Shown here one piece after another: positions 1 through 8,475 of a DNA stretch of 35,582 bases (its first letter is position 1; each line of letters opens with the position of its first letter). The translations under genes and the position numbers were made by a program. Source of the stretch: Thiorhodococcus drewsii AZ1 (GTDB lineage: Bacteria; Pseudomonadota; Gammaproteobacteria; Chromatiales; Chromatiaceae); assembly GCF_000224065.1 (NCBI RefSeq), contig NZ_AFWT01000048.1:1-35582 (forward strand). Reading direction: 5' to 3'. A model generated the notes under the pieces. That model was not told the DNA's origin and made no database searches. It was given only the letters and a program-made list of their open reading frames with translations.

Positions 1-85
1 CCCGTTCCGCGATGGAGAGCAAGTGAACGATCAGTCAGATCGGATCGCCGCCTGATGAGGGGCCATACACCAGATTTGACATTAA
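1..85 (+). mobile_element. 3' end of an IS256-family element (copy 1, cut by window edge)
   Basis: These 85 bases are the reverse complement of 1394-1478, the end of the complete IS256-family copy further right, with one mismatch (near base 36). The outer end reads ...CAGATTTGACATTAA. The element therefore lies in the opposite orientation to copy 2, so the two transposase genes point towards each other across about 1.3 kb. Only the terminus is in the window. Confidence 0.9.
2..55 (+). CDS. IS256-family transposase, C-terminal fragment (partial)
   Basis: The last 17 codons and stop of a transposase whose body lies left of the window. The frame reads PFRDGEQVNDQSDRIAA, the usual style of C-terminus for IS256-family (MULE-like DDE) transposases. 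The tail is useful as a comparison: in copy 2 the same residues occur in a different frame from the rest of the protein, so copy 1 may be the intact source. Nothing else of this gene can be judged here. Confidence 0.75.
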   Translation, partial: PFRDGEQVNDQSDRIAA

Positions 86-87
86 CT

Positions 88-249
88 CTAGTCGTCCAAG
101 AAGCGGCCGCAAGCCTCCAACTGTTGCCAAACGCACTCTTCTAGGAAGCAGTTGTCCGGGAATGGCGATTCACAGCGCTCGTACCAGCACAATACAGCTG
201 CACCAGCAGCTAAGAGTACCGCCAAAGAGAGCGCTAGACGTTGCCGCAT
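88..249 (-). CDS. possible 53-aa membrane/secreted peptide, unknown
   Basis: A short open frame with an Arg-rich start, a hydrophobic stretch (LALSLAVLLAAGAAVLCW) and a Cys/acid-rich tail ending FLDD, so it resembles a signal-anchored or exported peptide. The frame continues upstream to 528 with no better start. No clear ribosome binding site precedes the ATG. It ends 2 bases from the IS256 terminus, so it may be the cut end of a longer gene. Function unknown. Confidence 0.25.
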   Translation of the reverse strand: MRQRLALSLAVLLAAGAAVLCWYERCESPFPDNCFLEECVWQQLEACGRFLDD

Positions 250-562
250 GCTTTGGCGCCCAGCGCGGCTGGGTCGTTGAAAGATGGGAGACATCGAGTC
301 TAGCCGAGCGAGAAACTCAGTTTCCGGCCGATCCCTTTTGCGACGCCTGAAGATCGTCGGCCGAAAATAAGCTTCTACTACAACGTGGTCGCAAGGTTGC
401 GCGATATCGAAAAAGCGCTCCAAACCTCGACCGCCTTGGATCGCGGATGAGGCTGCGATCGAACCGTTCGTAGGAGAGGGTAGTTGAGGATGGTGAGGTT
501 TAGCGTATCGAGCATTAAACTGAAACATGCGAACCGCGCGCCCTTGCAGATGTCCGCATTAG

Positions 563-982
563 TCAACGGTAGCGCGAGCCGCGTCCATAGACCGGAGCGC
601 TCACCGAATCTTCTCTAAGTACTTTTGGCCGCTCTCCGGAAGGACGCAAGCTTGAATGTGGTGGAGAAGGAAACATTTTCTCTGAACGCTCCGAAACAAT
701 GCTCCAATGTTCGGCCGCTTCAGCCCCGTACTTGGATAGAGGACTTCCCCCAGTGGCGGATTGACATATCAATTCCAGAAGACTCTCTCGCAAGGCAGGG
801 TATAAGTCCCGTTCTGCAGTGTCACATAGTTGACGTAATGCCCTCACTGATTGAGGTTCATCACCAGCGATATGCTCGGCCAATCTCTGAAAGTCAGCGC
901 GAAAGCGCCAGACCGCATAATCGACTTGATCCGCCGCTGACCGCGCGTAAGATTCGTCTGTCTTAGTTGGTCGTCCGGCCAT
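563..982 (-). CDS. hypothetical protein, 139 aa
   Basis: Begins MAGRPTKTDES with a GAGGA ribosome binding site 8 bases upstream, which decides this start over the longer open frame reaching 1165. The first 90 residues are rich in Arg, Ala, Glu and Leu, look alpha-helical and have plausible coding composition. The last 40 residues are Pro/Ser/Arg-rich and may be a readthrough tail after decay. I do not recognise the family; the size and AGRPTK-type start resemble small proteins of plasmids and mobile elements. It sits alone between two facing IS256 copies, so it may be passenger cargo or a remnant. Confidence 0.4.
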   Translation of the reverse strand: MAGRPTKTDESYARSAADQVDYAVWRFRADFQRLAEHIAGDEPQSVRALRQLCDTAERDLYPALRESLLELICQSATGGSPLSKYGAEAAEHWSIVSERSEKMFPSPPHSSLRPSGERPKVLREDSVSAPVYGRGSRYR

Positions 983-1393
983 GTAATTGTCCTCATGGCA
1001 GCCGACACTTAAGGAACGCGTGCCTCGCCACCCAAGTTGGAGTTGACGCCAAGGATGCCGAAGGTCCGAACAACCCCTTCGCCTGCGCCGTAGAATACGA
1101 TGCACTATCCCAGCATATTCACGGTTAGTGTTCATTATGGCCGCGAATTCTAGCATTAAGACCACTGGGCGTACACTCGATGCGCGAACATTTCGGACTA
1201 GCGGTAGGTACGGCTGTTGAACTTAAGGTGCAGAGGCCAGCCGGATCATGTTGATGAACTGATGTTACGCATCCCCCTTTCGGCGGGCGACATCTGGAGA
1301 ATGACTGAGTTCGGGCGATTGGTTCTCGCCGGTTGCTTGCGACCTGAGTGAGGAATGCCATACTGACTCATGATGGGATTCCATACCGAAGAC
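983..1393. other. 411-bp stretch without a supportable gene
   Basis: Only short open frames occur on either strand here, none with a good ribosome binding site or recognisable product. The base composition is less GC-rich than the flanking genes. Together with 86-982 it forms the interior of the facing IS256 pair and looks like decayed DNA. Confidence 0.5.
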
Positions 1394-2774
1394 TTAATGT
1401 CAAATCTGGTGTATGGCCCCTCATCAGGCGGCGATCCGATCTGGCTGATCGTTCACTTGCTCTCCATCGCGGAACGGGACGTTATTGTACGACCAGTTCC
1501 AGTTTTCCAAATCCCTTGATGCGTCTCCAGTTCTTCTGCGTCGACTGGAGCAGCTTGAAGACCATCGCCAGCGTGGTCTCGCGTGCCCCGCAGTTGCGGG
1601 TGCGGTTGGTGCGCAGGCGCACGGTGGCGAAGGTCGATTCGATCGGATTGGTGGTGCGAATATGCCCCCAATGCTCGGCCGGATAGTCGTAGAAGGCGAG
1701 CAAGGTCTCCCGATCCTTGGCCAGGCAAGCCATGGCCTTCGGATATTTGGCCTCGAAGCGCTTGAGGGCGCGCTCGAATGCCTGGTTGGCCGATGTGCGG
1801 GTCTCGGCCATCCAGATCTCCTGCAGGTCGGCCTTGACCTTCGGCTGCACGGACTTGGGCAGCTTGGCGAGCACATTGGCTGTCTTGTGCACCCAGCAGC
1901 GCTGGTGGACGGTGTCCGGATAGGCCTTGGCGAGCGCCTTCCAGAATCCCAGCGCCCCGTCGCCCACGGCGAGCTTGGGGCCAGCCGTCAGCCCACGCTC
2001 GCGGAGGCTGGTGAGCACTTCGCCCCAACTGGCCTCGGACTCCCGATAGCCATCCTCGACGGCGACCAGTTCCTTGTGCCCATGCTCGGTGACGCCGACG
2101 ATCACCAGCAGACAGACGCGATCATCCAGGCGCACGTTGCTGTAGACGCCGTCGGCCCACCAATAGACGTAGCGCCGATCGCTGAGGTCGCGCTGACTCC
2201 AGCGCCGATGCTCCTCGCTCCACTGCTGCTTGAGACGCACGATCGTGTTGGCCGACAGCCCCTTGGCTCGATCACCGAGCAACGCCGCGAGCGCCTCCTG
2301 ATAGTCCCCGGTCGAGATCCCCTTGAGATAGAGCCAGGGGATCAGTTCCTCGACGCTGCGCGAGCGCTTCAGATACGGCGGCAGCAGGCTCGAGTGGAAG
2401 ACCGCTCCACCACCACGACGGTCACGGACCTTCGGCACCTTCACCGCGACGTCTCCCAGGCCCGTCTGCACCGTCCGTTCGGGCAGGTAACCGTTGCGGA
2501 CCACCGCTCGACGCCCATTCTCCAGGCGCTGGTCGGCATACCCGGCCAGAAAGCTGGCCAACTCCGCCTCGACGGCCTGAGCGATGAGCTCGCGCGCCCC
2601 CTTCCTGAGCAACGCATGCAGCGGGTCGTGCCCCTCGATTTCTGGTTGTGAAAGAACTTCAAGCGTAGACTCGGTCATGGCGTATCCACCTCTGTCGTCT
2701 GTGATCTTGGTCGTGACCAGTCGACAGGATACGCCATCCCTCCTCGGGCTCCTGTACACCAGAAATCACAATAA
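1394..2774 (-). mobile_element. IS256-family insertion sequence, complete copy 2
   Basis: About 1.38 kb, bounded by imperfect terminal inverted repeats. The left end begins TTAATGTCAAATCTGGTGTA and the right end, read on the minus strand, TTATTGTGATTTCTGGTGTA. It carries one transposase gene on the minus strand. Length and layout fit the IS256 family. I could not find an obvious 8-9 bp target duplication next to these ends, so the exact borders may be off by a few bases or the flanks may have been rearranged with copy 1. Confidence 0.85.
1482..2678 (-). CDS. IS256-family DDE transposase, probably frameshifted at its C-terminus
   Basis: 398 aa starting [11 protein letters not shown], with ribosome binding site AGGTGG 9 bases upstream; the open frame extends to 2759 but lacks a better start. 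It shows the family's catalytic layout: first Asp in [12 protein letters not shown], second Asp in [14 protein letters not shown] followed by the Cys/His signature QRCWVHK, and Glu in [15 protein letters not shown]. The product catalyses cut-and-paste or copy-out transposition of its own element. The frame stops at LELVVQ, while the expected tail [20 protein letters not shown] follows in another frame. Removing one base near 1487 would join them. The last 20 or so residues are thus probably lost, leaving activity uncertain. Confidence 0.92.
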   Translation of the reverse strand: MTESTLEVLSQPEIEGHDPLHALLRKGARELIAQAVEAELASFLAGYADQRLENGRRAVVRNGYLPERTVQTGLGDVAVKVPKVRDRRGGGAVFHSSLLPPYLKRSRSVEELIPWLYLKGISTGDYQEALAALLGDRAKGLSANTIVRLKQQWSEEHRRWSQRDLSDRRYVYWWADGVYSNVRLDDRVCLLVIVGVTEHGHKELVAVEDGYRESEASWGEVLTSLRERGLTAGPKLAVGDGALGFWKALAKAYPDTVHQRCWVHKTANVLAKLPKSVQPKVKADLQEIWMAETRTSANQAFERALKRFEAKYPKAMACLAKDRETLLAFYDYPAEHWGHIRTTNPIESTFATVRLRTNRTRNCGARETTLAMVFKLLQSTQKNWRRIKGFGKLELVVQ

Positions 2775-3036
2775 CTCCCCCAGCTGCCCTACGCGCGGCC
2801 CAGCGCTGGTTGAGGGATGCGATTGGAGGCGAACTCCAGTCGCTGGTCCAGCAATTGGATCCGAGGGTTCGAGCGGCCGGCGAGCTGAATACCGACTCCG
2901 ACTCGGGGTCGATGCGCATTAAATGGGTGTCGGACGATCCTTCGTGCGGAGCGCTCGGAGAGCGCCCCTTTGCCCATCCCTTTCACTGGGCTGGCTTCGT
3001 CTGTATTGCCTGACAGCCCTTGGCGTGCCGCCCGAT

Positions 3037-3693
3037 TCAGGGCTTCGACAGCACCAGCAGGTTGACGCCTCCCAAGTAATGGCGCTGGTGACATTCCAGT
3101 ACCTCGAAGCCCGTGTCGCGCGATTGTCCGATCAGCAGGTCCATCTCCACGAAAGCGGCACCTGGATTGCCGGCGAACTCCAGATTGAGACGCTCGAATT
3201 CGGGAAAGTCAGGGTGTGCCAGCAATTCCCTGGACGATTCCCGGAGCAGGCGCTCCATGTCCAGTCGCGGGTTGGGCGTCACCAAGACGAAGCGGCCCCC
3301 CGGGCGCAGGATGTGATGGATATGTGCCAGGACGTCGAGCGGACGTGGCCAGGCATAGTAGCTGTGAATGGAGACGGCGCTGTCGTATTGCCCCTGTACC
3401 GTTTCGATTGCGCCCTGCTCGATCTCGAATCGATCCCGATCCAGCCGCTCGATCGTCCAGCGCGCCATCCGCACCATGTCCGGAGCCAGATCCACGCCGG
3501 TGTAGGACGTCACCGCCATATCGTCGGCCAGGAAGGGTGCGATCCGGGCGGTGCCGCAGCCACAGTCGAGGACGTCACCGTCGAGCTGCGCCGCCGCCTC
3601 GCGATAGAGGGACAATTGGAAGGAGGTCGTGACGGAGGCATGGGAGCGGGCGTAACCGTTCCAGACCCTGGATGGATAGGCCTCGGCGCTCAT
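3037..3693 (-). CDS. class I SAM-dependent methyltransferase
   Basis: 218 aa starting MSAEAYPS, preceded by GGAGG. Rossmann-fold methyltransferase motifs are visible: motif I VLDCGCGTAR (41-50), acidic residue after strand 2 in GVDLAPDM (about D68), and the later LRPGGRFVLVTP strand (129-139). Such enzymes move a methyl group from S-adenosylmethionine to a small molecule or lipid; the acceptor cannot be read from the sequence. Its ATG overlaps the TGA of the upstream acyltransferase as ATGA (3690-3693), so the two are translationally coupled and probably act in one pathway, perhaps methylating the N-acyl product. The longer open frame to 3801 lies inside the upstream gene and is not needed. 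Confidence 0.85.
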   Translation of the reverse strand: MSAEAYPSRVWNGYARSHASVTTSFQLSLYREAAAQLDGDVLDCGCGTARIAPFLADDMAVTSYTGVDLAPDMVRMARWTIERLDRDRFEIEQGAIETVQGQYDSAVSIHSYYAWPRPLDVLAHIHHILRPGGRFVLVTPNPRLDMERLLRESSRELLAHPDFPEFERLNLEFAGNPGAAFVEMDLLIGQSRDTGFEVLECHQRHYLGGVNLLVLSKP

Positions 3694-4412
3694 CGTTCGT
3701 CCTCCCTGCGGACCCGGACGGCCGACGTGTCGTCGGGCTGGCTCGCTCCGCTCCAGGAGAAGAAGCGCGGCCGGGTCCTGTCGAGCCACCACTCCATGCA
3801 CACGTAGGGATGATTTCCGCCGAAGGTGAGATCGGGGAACGTCGTTGCCACCTGGGCGTCCATCAACCGCTTATACAGCGTGACCTTGTTGTCCGGGACG
3901 AACATCAGATAGAGCTGGATGCCCCAGCTTGCGCCGAGCTCGAAATAGGCCCGGTAAAAGGCATTGAGTAAGCCCCGGCCCTCGTCGTCGATCATGAACC
4001 GGCCCAGCTCCGCGAACGGGATGCCGTCGCGCCGATAGCCGTCCACCAGCCGATCCACCAGGCCGGCCTCGGGAACGCCCAGGGCGCCGTCAAAGGCGAT
4101 CCGCGCGGTCGCGCACACCCGTCCCTCGGGGGAGCGGGAGAAGATGACGCAGGATTGGGCGTCGTAAGGGTCGTTGCGCACGGTATTCACGTCCGGAAAC
4201 TTGCGCGAGTAGACGTGCTGACGCAGATCCGAGATCCCGTCTCGGATGCGACGCTGCTCGATACCCTCGGACCCAAGCTCCAAGACGAGCTCGGTGCGTC
4301 CTCGATTCACTCGGATCTCGCACAGGCTTCCCTGAGTGTCGCTCCAAGGCGGGGCGACGCACGCCGCTGCCGGCAGCCTGTCGAGAGCTGCCGCTGGGTT
4401 CTGAAGTGTCAT
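3690..4412 (-). CDS. FeeM-like N-acyltransferase (GNAT/autoinducer-synthase fold)
   Basis: 240 aa starting MTLQNPAAAL; GGAGG 7 bases upstream selects this start over the open frame to 4595. The pattern LRQHVYSRKFPDV (63-75), CATARIAF (100-107) and FAELGRFMID (133-142) resembles the acyl-homoserine-lactone-synthase/GNAT superfamily, most like FeeM, which joins long-chain acyl groups from acyl carrier protein to an amino acid such as tyrosine. The region AFYRAYFELGASWGIQLYLM fits the fold's long helix. It is cytosolic, with no signal peptide. It is coupled to a methyltransferase and lies in the same neighbourhood as a LuxR solo and a desaturase. Substrate and product are inferred from family only; a PEP-CTERM-associated acyltransferase is an alternative label. 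Confidence 0.7.
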   Translation of the reverse strand: MTLQNPAAALDRLPAAACVAPPWSDTQGSLCEIRVNRGRTELVLELGSEGIEQRRIRDGISDLRQHVYSRKFPDVNTVRNDPYDAQSCVIFSRSPEGRVCATARIAFDGALGVPEAGLVDRLVDGYRRDGIPFAELGRFMIDDEGRGLLNAFYRAYFELGASWGIQLYLMFVPDNKVTLYKRLMDAQVATTFPDLTFGGNHPYVCMEWWLDRTRPRFFSWSGASQPDDTSAVRVRREDER

Positions 4413-4668
4413 GCTTTGACCTCCGTTCGAAAAAGAAAACAGATGGTCAAGACGTCCTGACTGCTCATGCGCAGAGGTCAAGTTATCCCGGAGCGTGGGT
4501 GTTGGGAGAACGGTTAAGACACTTTTAAGGCGGTTAAGCGGCTGCCTGGCAAAGCTGTCCGCTCGGCTATATACAACTTCATTCAAACACATCAAACAAT
4601 ACGCTGCTTGATCTCCCGGCTAGAACGCGGATAGACTGGCTCTGGCCGTACACATCAGGAGCACCCTC
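4413..4668. promoter_or_regulatory. divergent intergenic region with three TTAAG repeats
   Basis: The region serves the acyltransferase operon (minus) and the NACHT gene (plus). TTAAG occurs at 4514-4518, 4525-4529 and 4534-4538. The first two are 11 bp apart, the spacing at which OmpR-class response regulators of the PmrA/QseB type contact direct repeats. CGGTTAAG is exactly repeated at 4511 and 4531, two helical turns apart. The box lies about 100 bp upstream of the acyltransferase start. That a response regulator binds it is inference. Confidence 0.4.
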
Positions 4669-7600
4669 ATGCCCTCGCTCTCGCCCTATTTCGCTCGTAA
4701 TAGCCTCAAGCGCCTGAGTCTCTCGGATGCTGTTCGCCAACACGCCGAGCGCCTGCTGGACCTGGCCGGGGACGACCACCGTATTCAGGTCGCCCGCATC
4801 CACGAGACCATGTTCCCCCTGAGTACCCCTGCGAGTGCGAACGCCGCCCTGAACCGCTTGCTGCGTACCATCAACGACGCCGCAGAGACCCAGGGTCTGG
4901 CCCTGCGCGCCGAAATCACCGCAGATAAGAAGGCCGGCCCGGCCAAGCGCTTCGTCTGGTTCGACGGCCCCCTCCCGACTCCGGCTCCCGCCTATACCGG
5001 GGAGCTGAACGCCATCCCCGCCGGGCAATTGGTGACGGATCAACGGGGTCTTCCCCAGGAATCCCTGCCAGTCGTCGTCCTCATAACCTTTAATCCCCAC
5101 GAGACCGCCGCTGTCATCGCCGGCTTCCACCCGCAGGGGACTCCCCCCACCGAGACCCGCAATGGCATGACCTACAATCGTCTGGGTATCCACGGCGGGA
5201 TGCAGATCATCCAGCGGGTCAGCCGCCAGGGGGAGGGCGAGGCCCAGAATGCCGCCCGAGACGCCATCGCGGATTGGGCGCCCAAGGCCATCATCGGGGT
5301 CGGCATCGCCTTCGGGGTCAACCATGCTAAGCAGGCCATCGGCGACGTGTTGGTCTCCGAGGCCATCAGGGGCTATGAGTTGGGCCGTATGAACGCGGAC
5401 GGCACCTTCGACCTACGCGCCGACAAGCCACCCGCCTCTCAGGTCCTCCTGAATCGTTTCAACCACCTGCACCAGACCCGCCAGGCGGACTCCAACGCCT
5501 GCCTCAACTGGCCGGTGGTACGCTTCGGCACCCTGCTCTCCGGCAACAAGTTGGTCGATAATCTGGATTACCGCACCAGCCTCCTAAAGCTGGAAAAGGA
5601 GGCCATCGGCGGCGAAATGGAGGCGGTGGGTATTCAGCTCGCCGCCGGGCGCTTCAATCTGGACTGGATCATCGTCAAGGCGATCTGCGACTGGGGCGAT
5701 GGCAACAAGGGCACGAAGAACAAGGAGAGAGACCAGGAATTTGCTGCCCAAATGGCTGCTCTGGTAGTCCGCACCGCACTGGCCCTCGGCAGCCTCTACG
5801 AGTCCCAGCAACCGCCGACACCTGGCATCAGGCCCTCGTCTGAAAGCGCTCGCCTCGCTGAAGGTCTGCCCCCCGAGGCCAGACTCATGGGTCTGCGCGA
5901 CCACGACGCCATTAGCACCAAGCTCCTGATTCCCGACGCACAGGGCCTCCTGTCCACCATGGATAAGGACGCCGAGGCCCTGCACCGGAGCGGGCATCAA
6001 CAGGGCGTCGATGTGATGGACTATCTGATGCAATGGGTAGACGCCCCCGATGCAGCACCCCTCTTCACCTTGCTTGGCGAGTACGGCATGGGGAAAACCG
6101 TCACCTGTCAGCGCCTTGCAACGATCTTGGACGAGCGCCGCAGGGCCGACCCAACGCTGCCCCTGCCGCTGTACTTCGACTTGCGCCTTGTCACCGGCCT
6201 GGATCAACGGGTGCCAAAACTCAGGGACATTGTCGAGGAGTGCATGGCGCGGGGCTGGGACGACCAGGGGCCCGGCGAAGGCTATTTGCTGGCAGATGTC
6301 CACCGATGGATCGCGCAGGGGGCATTGGCCATCTTTGACGGCCTCGATGAGGTGCTCAACAGGCTCACCGAGGCGGACGGACAGGTCTTCACCCAGGAGC
6401 TGTTGCGCCTCCTTGCCTTCGCCCGGAACCGTCGACGGGCAGATGGGCTTCCGGGTCGATTCAAGGCCCTGATCTCCACGCGTACCCAATACTTCCGCAC
6501 CCTGCGCGACCAGCAAAATCACTTCACCGGCCAAGAACGCGGCGAGTACCGGGCAGATGCCTACCGGGCACTCGTCCTGCTCCCGCTTTCGGAGGAACAG
6601 GTCGAGCGCTATCTCGCCGCCGCACTCCCAGGAATTGAACCGGAGACTCTGCTGGACACCGTCCGGTCCGTCCATAACCTCACGGAGCTCACCCAGCGGC
6701 CTTACACCCTGAGGCTGGTCTCTGAGTTCATACCGGAGATTGAGCAAGACCGCTTGGCCGGGAAAACGATCTATGGCGTCACCCTATACCGCCGGATGGT
6801 CCAGCGCTGGCTGGAGCGCGATAGCGGCAAGCATCACATCCGCCCGGAACACAAGCTGATCCTCGCACGCCACCTGGCTGCCTTCCTCTGGCAAAGCGGA
6901 GACGGTCGCCTCCCAGCGGAGCGCATCGAGCGCTGGTTTCACGCCTGGCTGGAGTCCGAACCGGATCTGCACCGTCGTTACAGCCGTCTTCATCCTGACC
7001 AGCTCGAGGAGGATCTGCGTAACGCCACCTTCCTCGCCCGTCAGGACGACCCGAGCGGCAGCAGTTTCCGGTTCGCCCATACCTCCCTCTTGGAGTTCTT
7101 CCTCGCCGACTATCTGCTCCAAGCCCTGCGCGACCAGGCCCCCGAGCGCTGGGCGATCAAGCGCCCCAGCCAGGAGACCCTGGACTTTCTGGGCCAGTGT
7201 CTGGCGGAGGCTGCCGACCCGATCCTGATTCGGACCCTTCAGGGCTGGCGGACCACCTACCGTCCCCAGACCAGCGAGCTGCTCTTGGCCTATGCTCTGT
7301 GCGCCCAGGACCGTGGATGGCCTGTGCCGGTGCTGCGCGGTATTGCCTTGAACGGGGCGAGACTGGAGGCGCTGAGCATCCGCTCGCCACTCGGCTCCCC
7401 CTTGCTGGATCTGAGCGAGGCGAACTTCAGCGGGGCGAGCCTGCGCCGGGCGGTGTTCGAACGGGTGCAGCTCAGCGGGGCCAGCTTTCGCGACGCCCAA
7501 CTGGCCCAGGCCAACTTCCTGGACTGCGACGCGATCCGGGCGGACTGGAGCGGCGCTGAGTCCACCGCCACCATTTGGCGCAACACTCGCCTCCAAGCCA

Positions 7601-8475
7601 CCCTGTGGCACGACGCCCGCGGTTACAGATCCCAGTTCTTGGCATGCGATGAACCACCAATCGCATCGCCGCACACGGCCCCAACTGGATTCGTCCTGCC
7701 TCAAGGTGCGCAATCCTCCGATCGGCTCGTCCCCGTCGAGCCCCTGGATGAACGAAGGGCCTGCTCCACGCTGCGCATGCTGACCGGACACAACGGCTCG
7801 GTGCTGGGCTGCGCCGTCTCGCCGGACGGTCGGCAGTTCGTCTCGGTGGGTGGAGACCGGACGGTGCGGGTGTGGGATGCGGCCAGCGGCGAGGCGCTGC
7901 TGAGCCTCTCCGGTCACCAGGGTGGGGTGAGGGGCTGTGCTATTTCGCCCGACGGTCGGCGTCTCGTCTCGGCGGGTGGCGACGGGACGGTGCGGGTGTG
8001 GGATGCGGCCAGCGGCGAGGGGCTGCTGAGTCTCTCCGGCCACCGGGGCGGGGTGAGGGGCTGCGCCGTCTCGCCGGACGGTCAGCGTCTCGTCTCGGCG
8101 GGTGGAGACGGGACGGTGCGGGTGTGGGATGCGGCCAGCGGCGAGACGCTGCTGAGCCTCTCCGGTCACCAGGGCAGGTTGTTGGGCTGCGCCGTCTCGC
8201 CGGACGGTCAGCGTCTCGTCTCGGCGGGTGGAGACGGGACGGTGCGGGTGTGGGATGCGGCCAGCGGCGCGCCACTACGAATCCATGCCGTCTCCGGTCG
8301 CGGATATGAGGGCCATGCCGTCTGGGAACCCTGCGAGAACCGCCTGATCGAGGCCTGTGGCGACGCTTGGCGCTGGCTCGCCTGGGTGCACCCAGGCCCT
8401 GATGGTTGGCCTGAGCGCCTGCCCCTGGAGACCTTCGGCCCCATGCCAGAGCCCCATCGCCTGTGCCGGCTCTGA
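4669..8475 (+). CDS. PNP-NACHT-pentapeptide-WD40 NLR-like STAND protein (putative anti-phage defence)
   Basis: 1268 aa, start preceded by AGGAG. Domains in order: an unassigned N-terminal segment (1-130); a nucleoside-phosphorylase/nucleosidase-like domain (about 133-375) with VGIAFGVN, GGEME (314-318) and the catalytic-type Asp in KAICDWGD (D341); a NACHT ATPase with Walker A GEYGMGKT (470-477) and Walker B ALAIFDGLDE (552-561); a helical region; pentapeptide-like repeats (about 890-1000, e.g. EANFSGASL); four WD40 repeats (about 1038-1205) and a 60-aa tail. By family analogy the C-terminal repeats sense a trigger, NACHT oligomerises on ATP, and the N-terminal phosphorylase is the effector acting on nucleosides or nucleotides. 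It stands alone with its own upstream region. All key motifs look intact. Defence is inferred, not shown. Confidence 0.88.
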   Translation: MPSLSPYFARNSLKRLSLSDAVRQHAERLLDLAGDDHRIQVARIHETMFPLSTPASANAALNRLLRTINDAAETQGLALRAEITADKKAGPAKRFVWFDGPLPTPAPAYTGELNAIPAGQLVTDQRGLPQESLPVVVLITFNPHETAAVIAGFHPQGTPPTETRNGMTYNRLGIHGGMQIIQRVSRQGEGEAQNAARDAIADWAPKAIIGVGIAFGVNHAKQAIGDVLVSEAIRGYELGRMNADGTFDLRADKPPASQVLLNRFNHLHQTRQADSNACLNWPVVRFGTLLSGNKLVDNLDYRTSLLKLEKEAIGGEMEAVGIQLAAGRFNLDWIIVKAICDWGDGNKGTKNKERDQEFAAQMAALVVRTALALGSLYESQQPPTPGIRPSSESARLAEGLPPEARLMGLRDHDAISTKLLIPDAQGLLSTMDKDAEALHRSGHQQGVDVMDYLMQWVDAPDAAPLFTLLGEYGMGKTVTCQRLATILDERRRADPTLPLPLYFDLRLVTGLDQRVPKLRDIVEECMARGWDDQGPGEGYLLADVHRWIAQGALAIFDGLDEVLNRLTEADGQVFTQELLRLLAFARNRRRADGLPGRFKALISTRTQYFRTLRDQQNHFTGQERGEYRADAYRALVLLPLSEEQVERYLAAALPGIEPETLLDTVRSVHNLTELTQRPYTLRLVSEFIPEIEQDRLAGKTIYGVTLYRRMVQRWLERDSGKHHIRPEHKLILARHLAAFLWQSGDGRLPAERIERWFHAWLESEPDLHRRYSRLHPDQLEEDLRNATFLARQDDPSGSSFRFAHTSLLEFFLADYLLQALRDQAPERWAIKRPSQETLDFLGQCLAEAADPILIRTLQGWRTTYRPQTSELLLAYALCAQDRGWPVPVLRGIALNGARLEALSIRSPLGSPLLDLSEANFSGASLRRAVFERVQLSGASFRDAQLAQANFLDCDAIRADWSGAESTATIWRNTRLQATLWHDARGYRSQFLACDEPPIASPHTAPTGFVLPQGAQSSDRLVPVEPLDERRACSTLRMLTGHNGSVLGCAVSPDGRQFVSVGGDRTVRVWDAASGEALLSLSGHQGGVRGCAISPDGRRLVSAGGDGTVRVWDAASGEGLLSLSGHRGGVRGCAVSPDGQRLVSAGGDGTVRVWDAASGETLLSLSGHQGRLLGCAVSPDGQRLVSAGGDGTVRVWDAASGAPLRIHAVSGRGYEGHAVWEPCENRLIEACGDAWRWLAWVHPGPDGWPERLPLETFGPMPEPHRLCRL
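7775..8278 (+). repeat. four 126-bp tandem repeats encoding WD40 blades
   Basis: The marker ACGGTGCGGGTGTGGGATGC recurs at 7861, 7987, 8113 and 8239, exactly 126 bp (42 codons) apart. Each unit encodes one WD40 blade with GH and VRVWDAASG motifs. Copies are nearly identical in DNA, with differences clustered at a few codons such as those after LSGH. This points to recent duplication or ongoing gene conversion, so copy number may vary between strains. Only four full blades are present, fewer than the seven of a usual propeller. Confidence 0.93.

Noticed and set aside
1485..2651. 388-aa open frame on the plus strand
   Set aside because: It is the antisense of the IS256 transposase; Gly/Leu/Asp-rich sequence without domain features, a common GC-rich shadow.
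1394..2774. Target-site duplication around IS256 copy 2
   Set aside because: The flanks (ACCGAAGAC on the left, CTCCCCCAG on the right) do not match, so I do not claim one.
6784..8169. 461-aa open frame antisense to the NACHT-WD40 gene, with repeats
   Set aside because: Its repeats mirror the WD40 DNA repeats on the other strand; no start signal or family; the plus-strand protein has clear catalytic motifs.
7775..8278. CRISPR or satellite array
   Set aside because: The 126-bp units have no spacers and are in-frame WD40 codons of a long gene.
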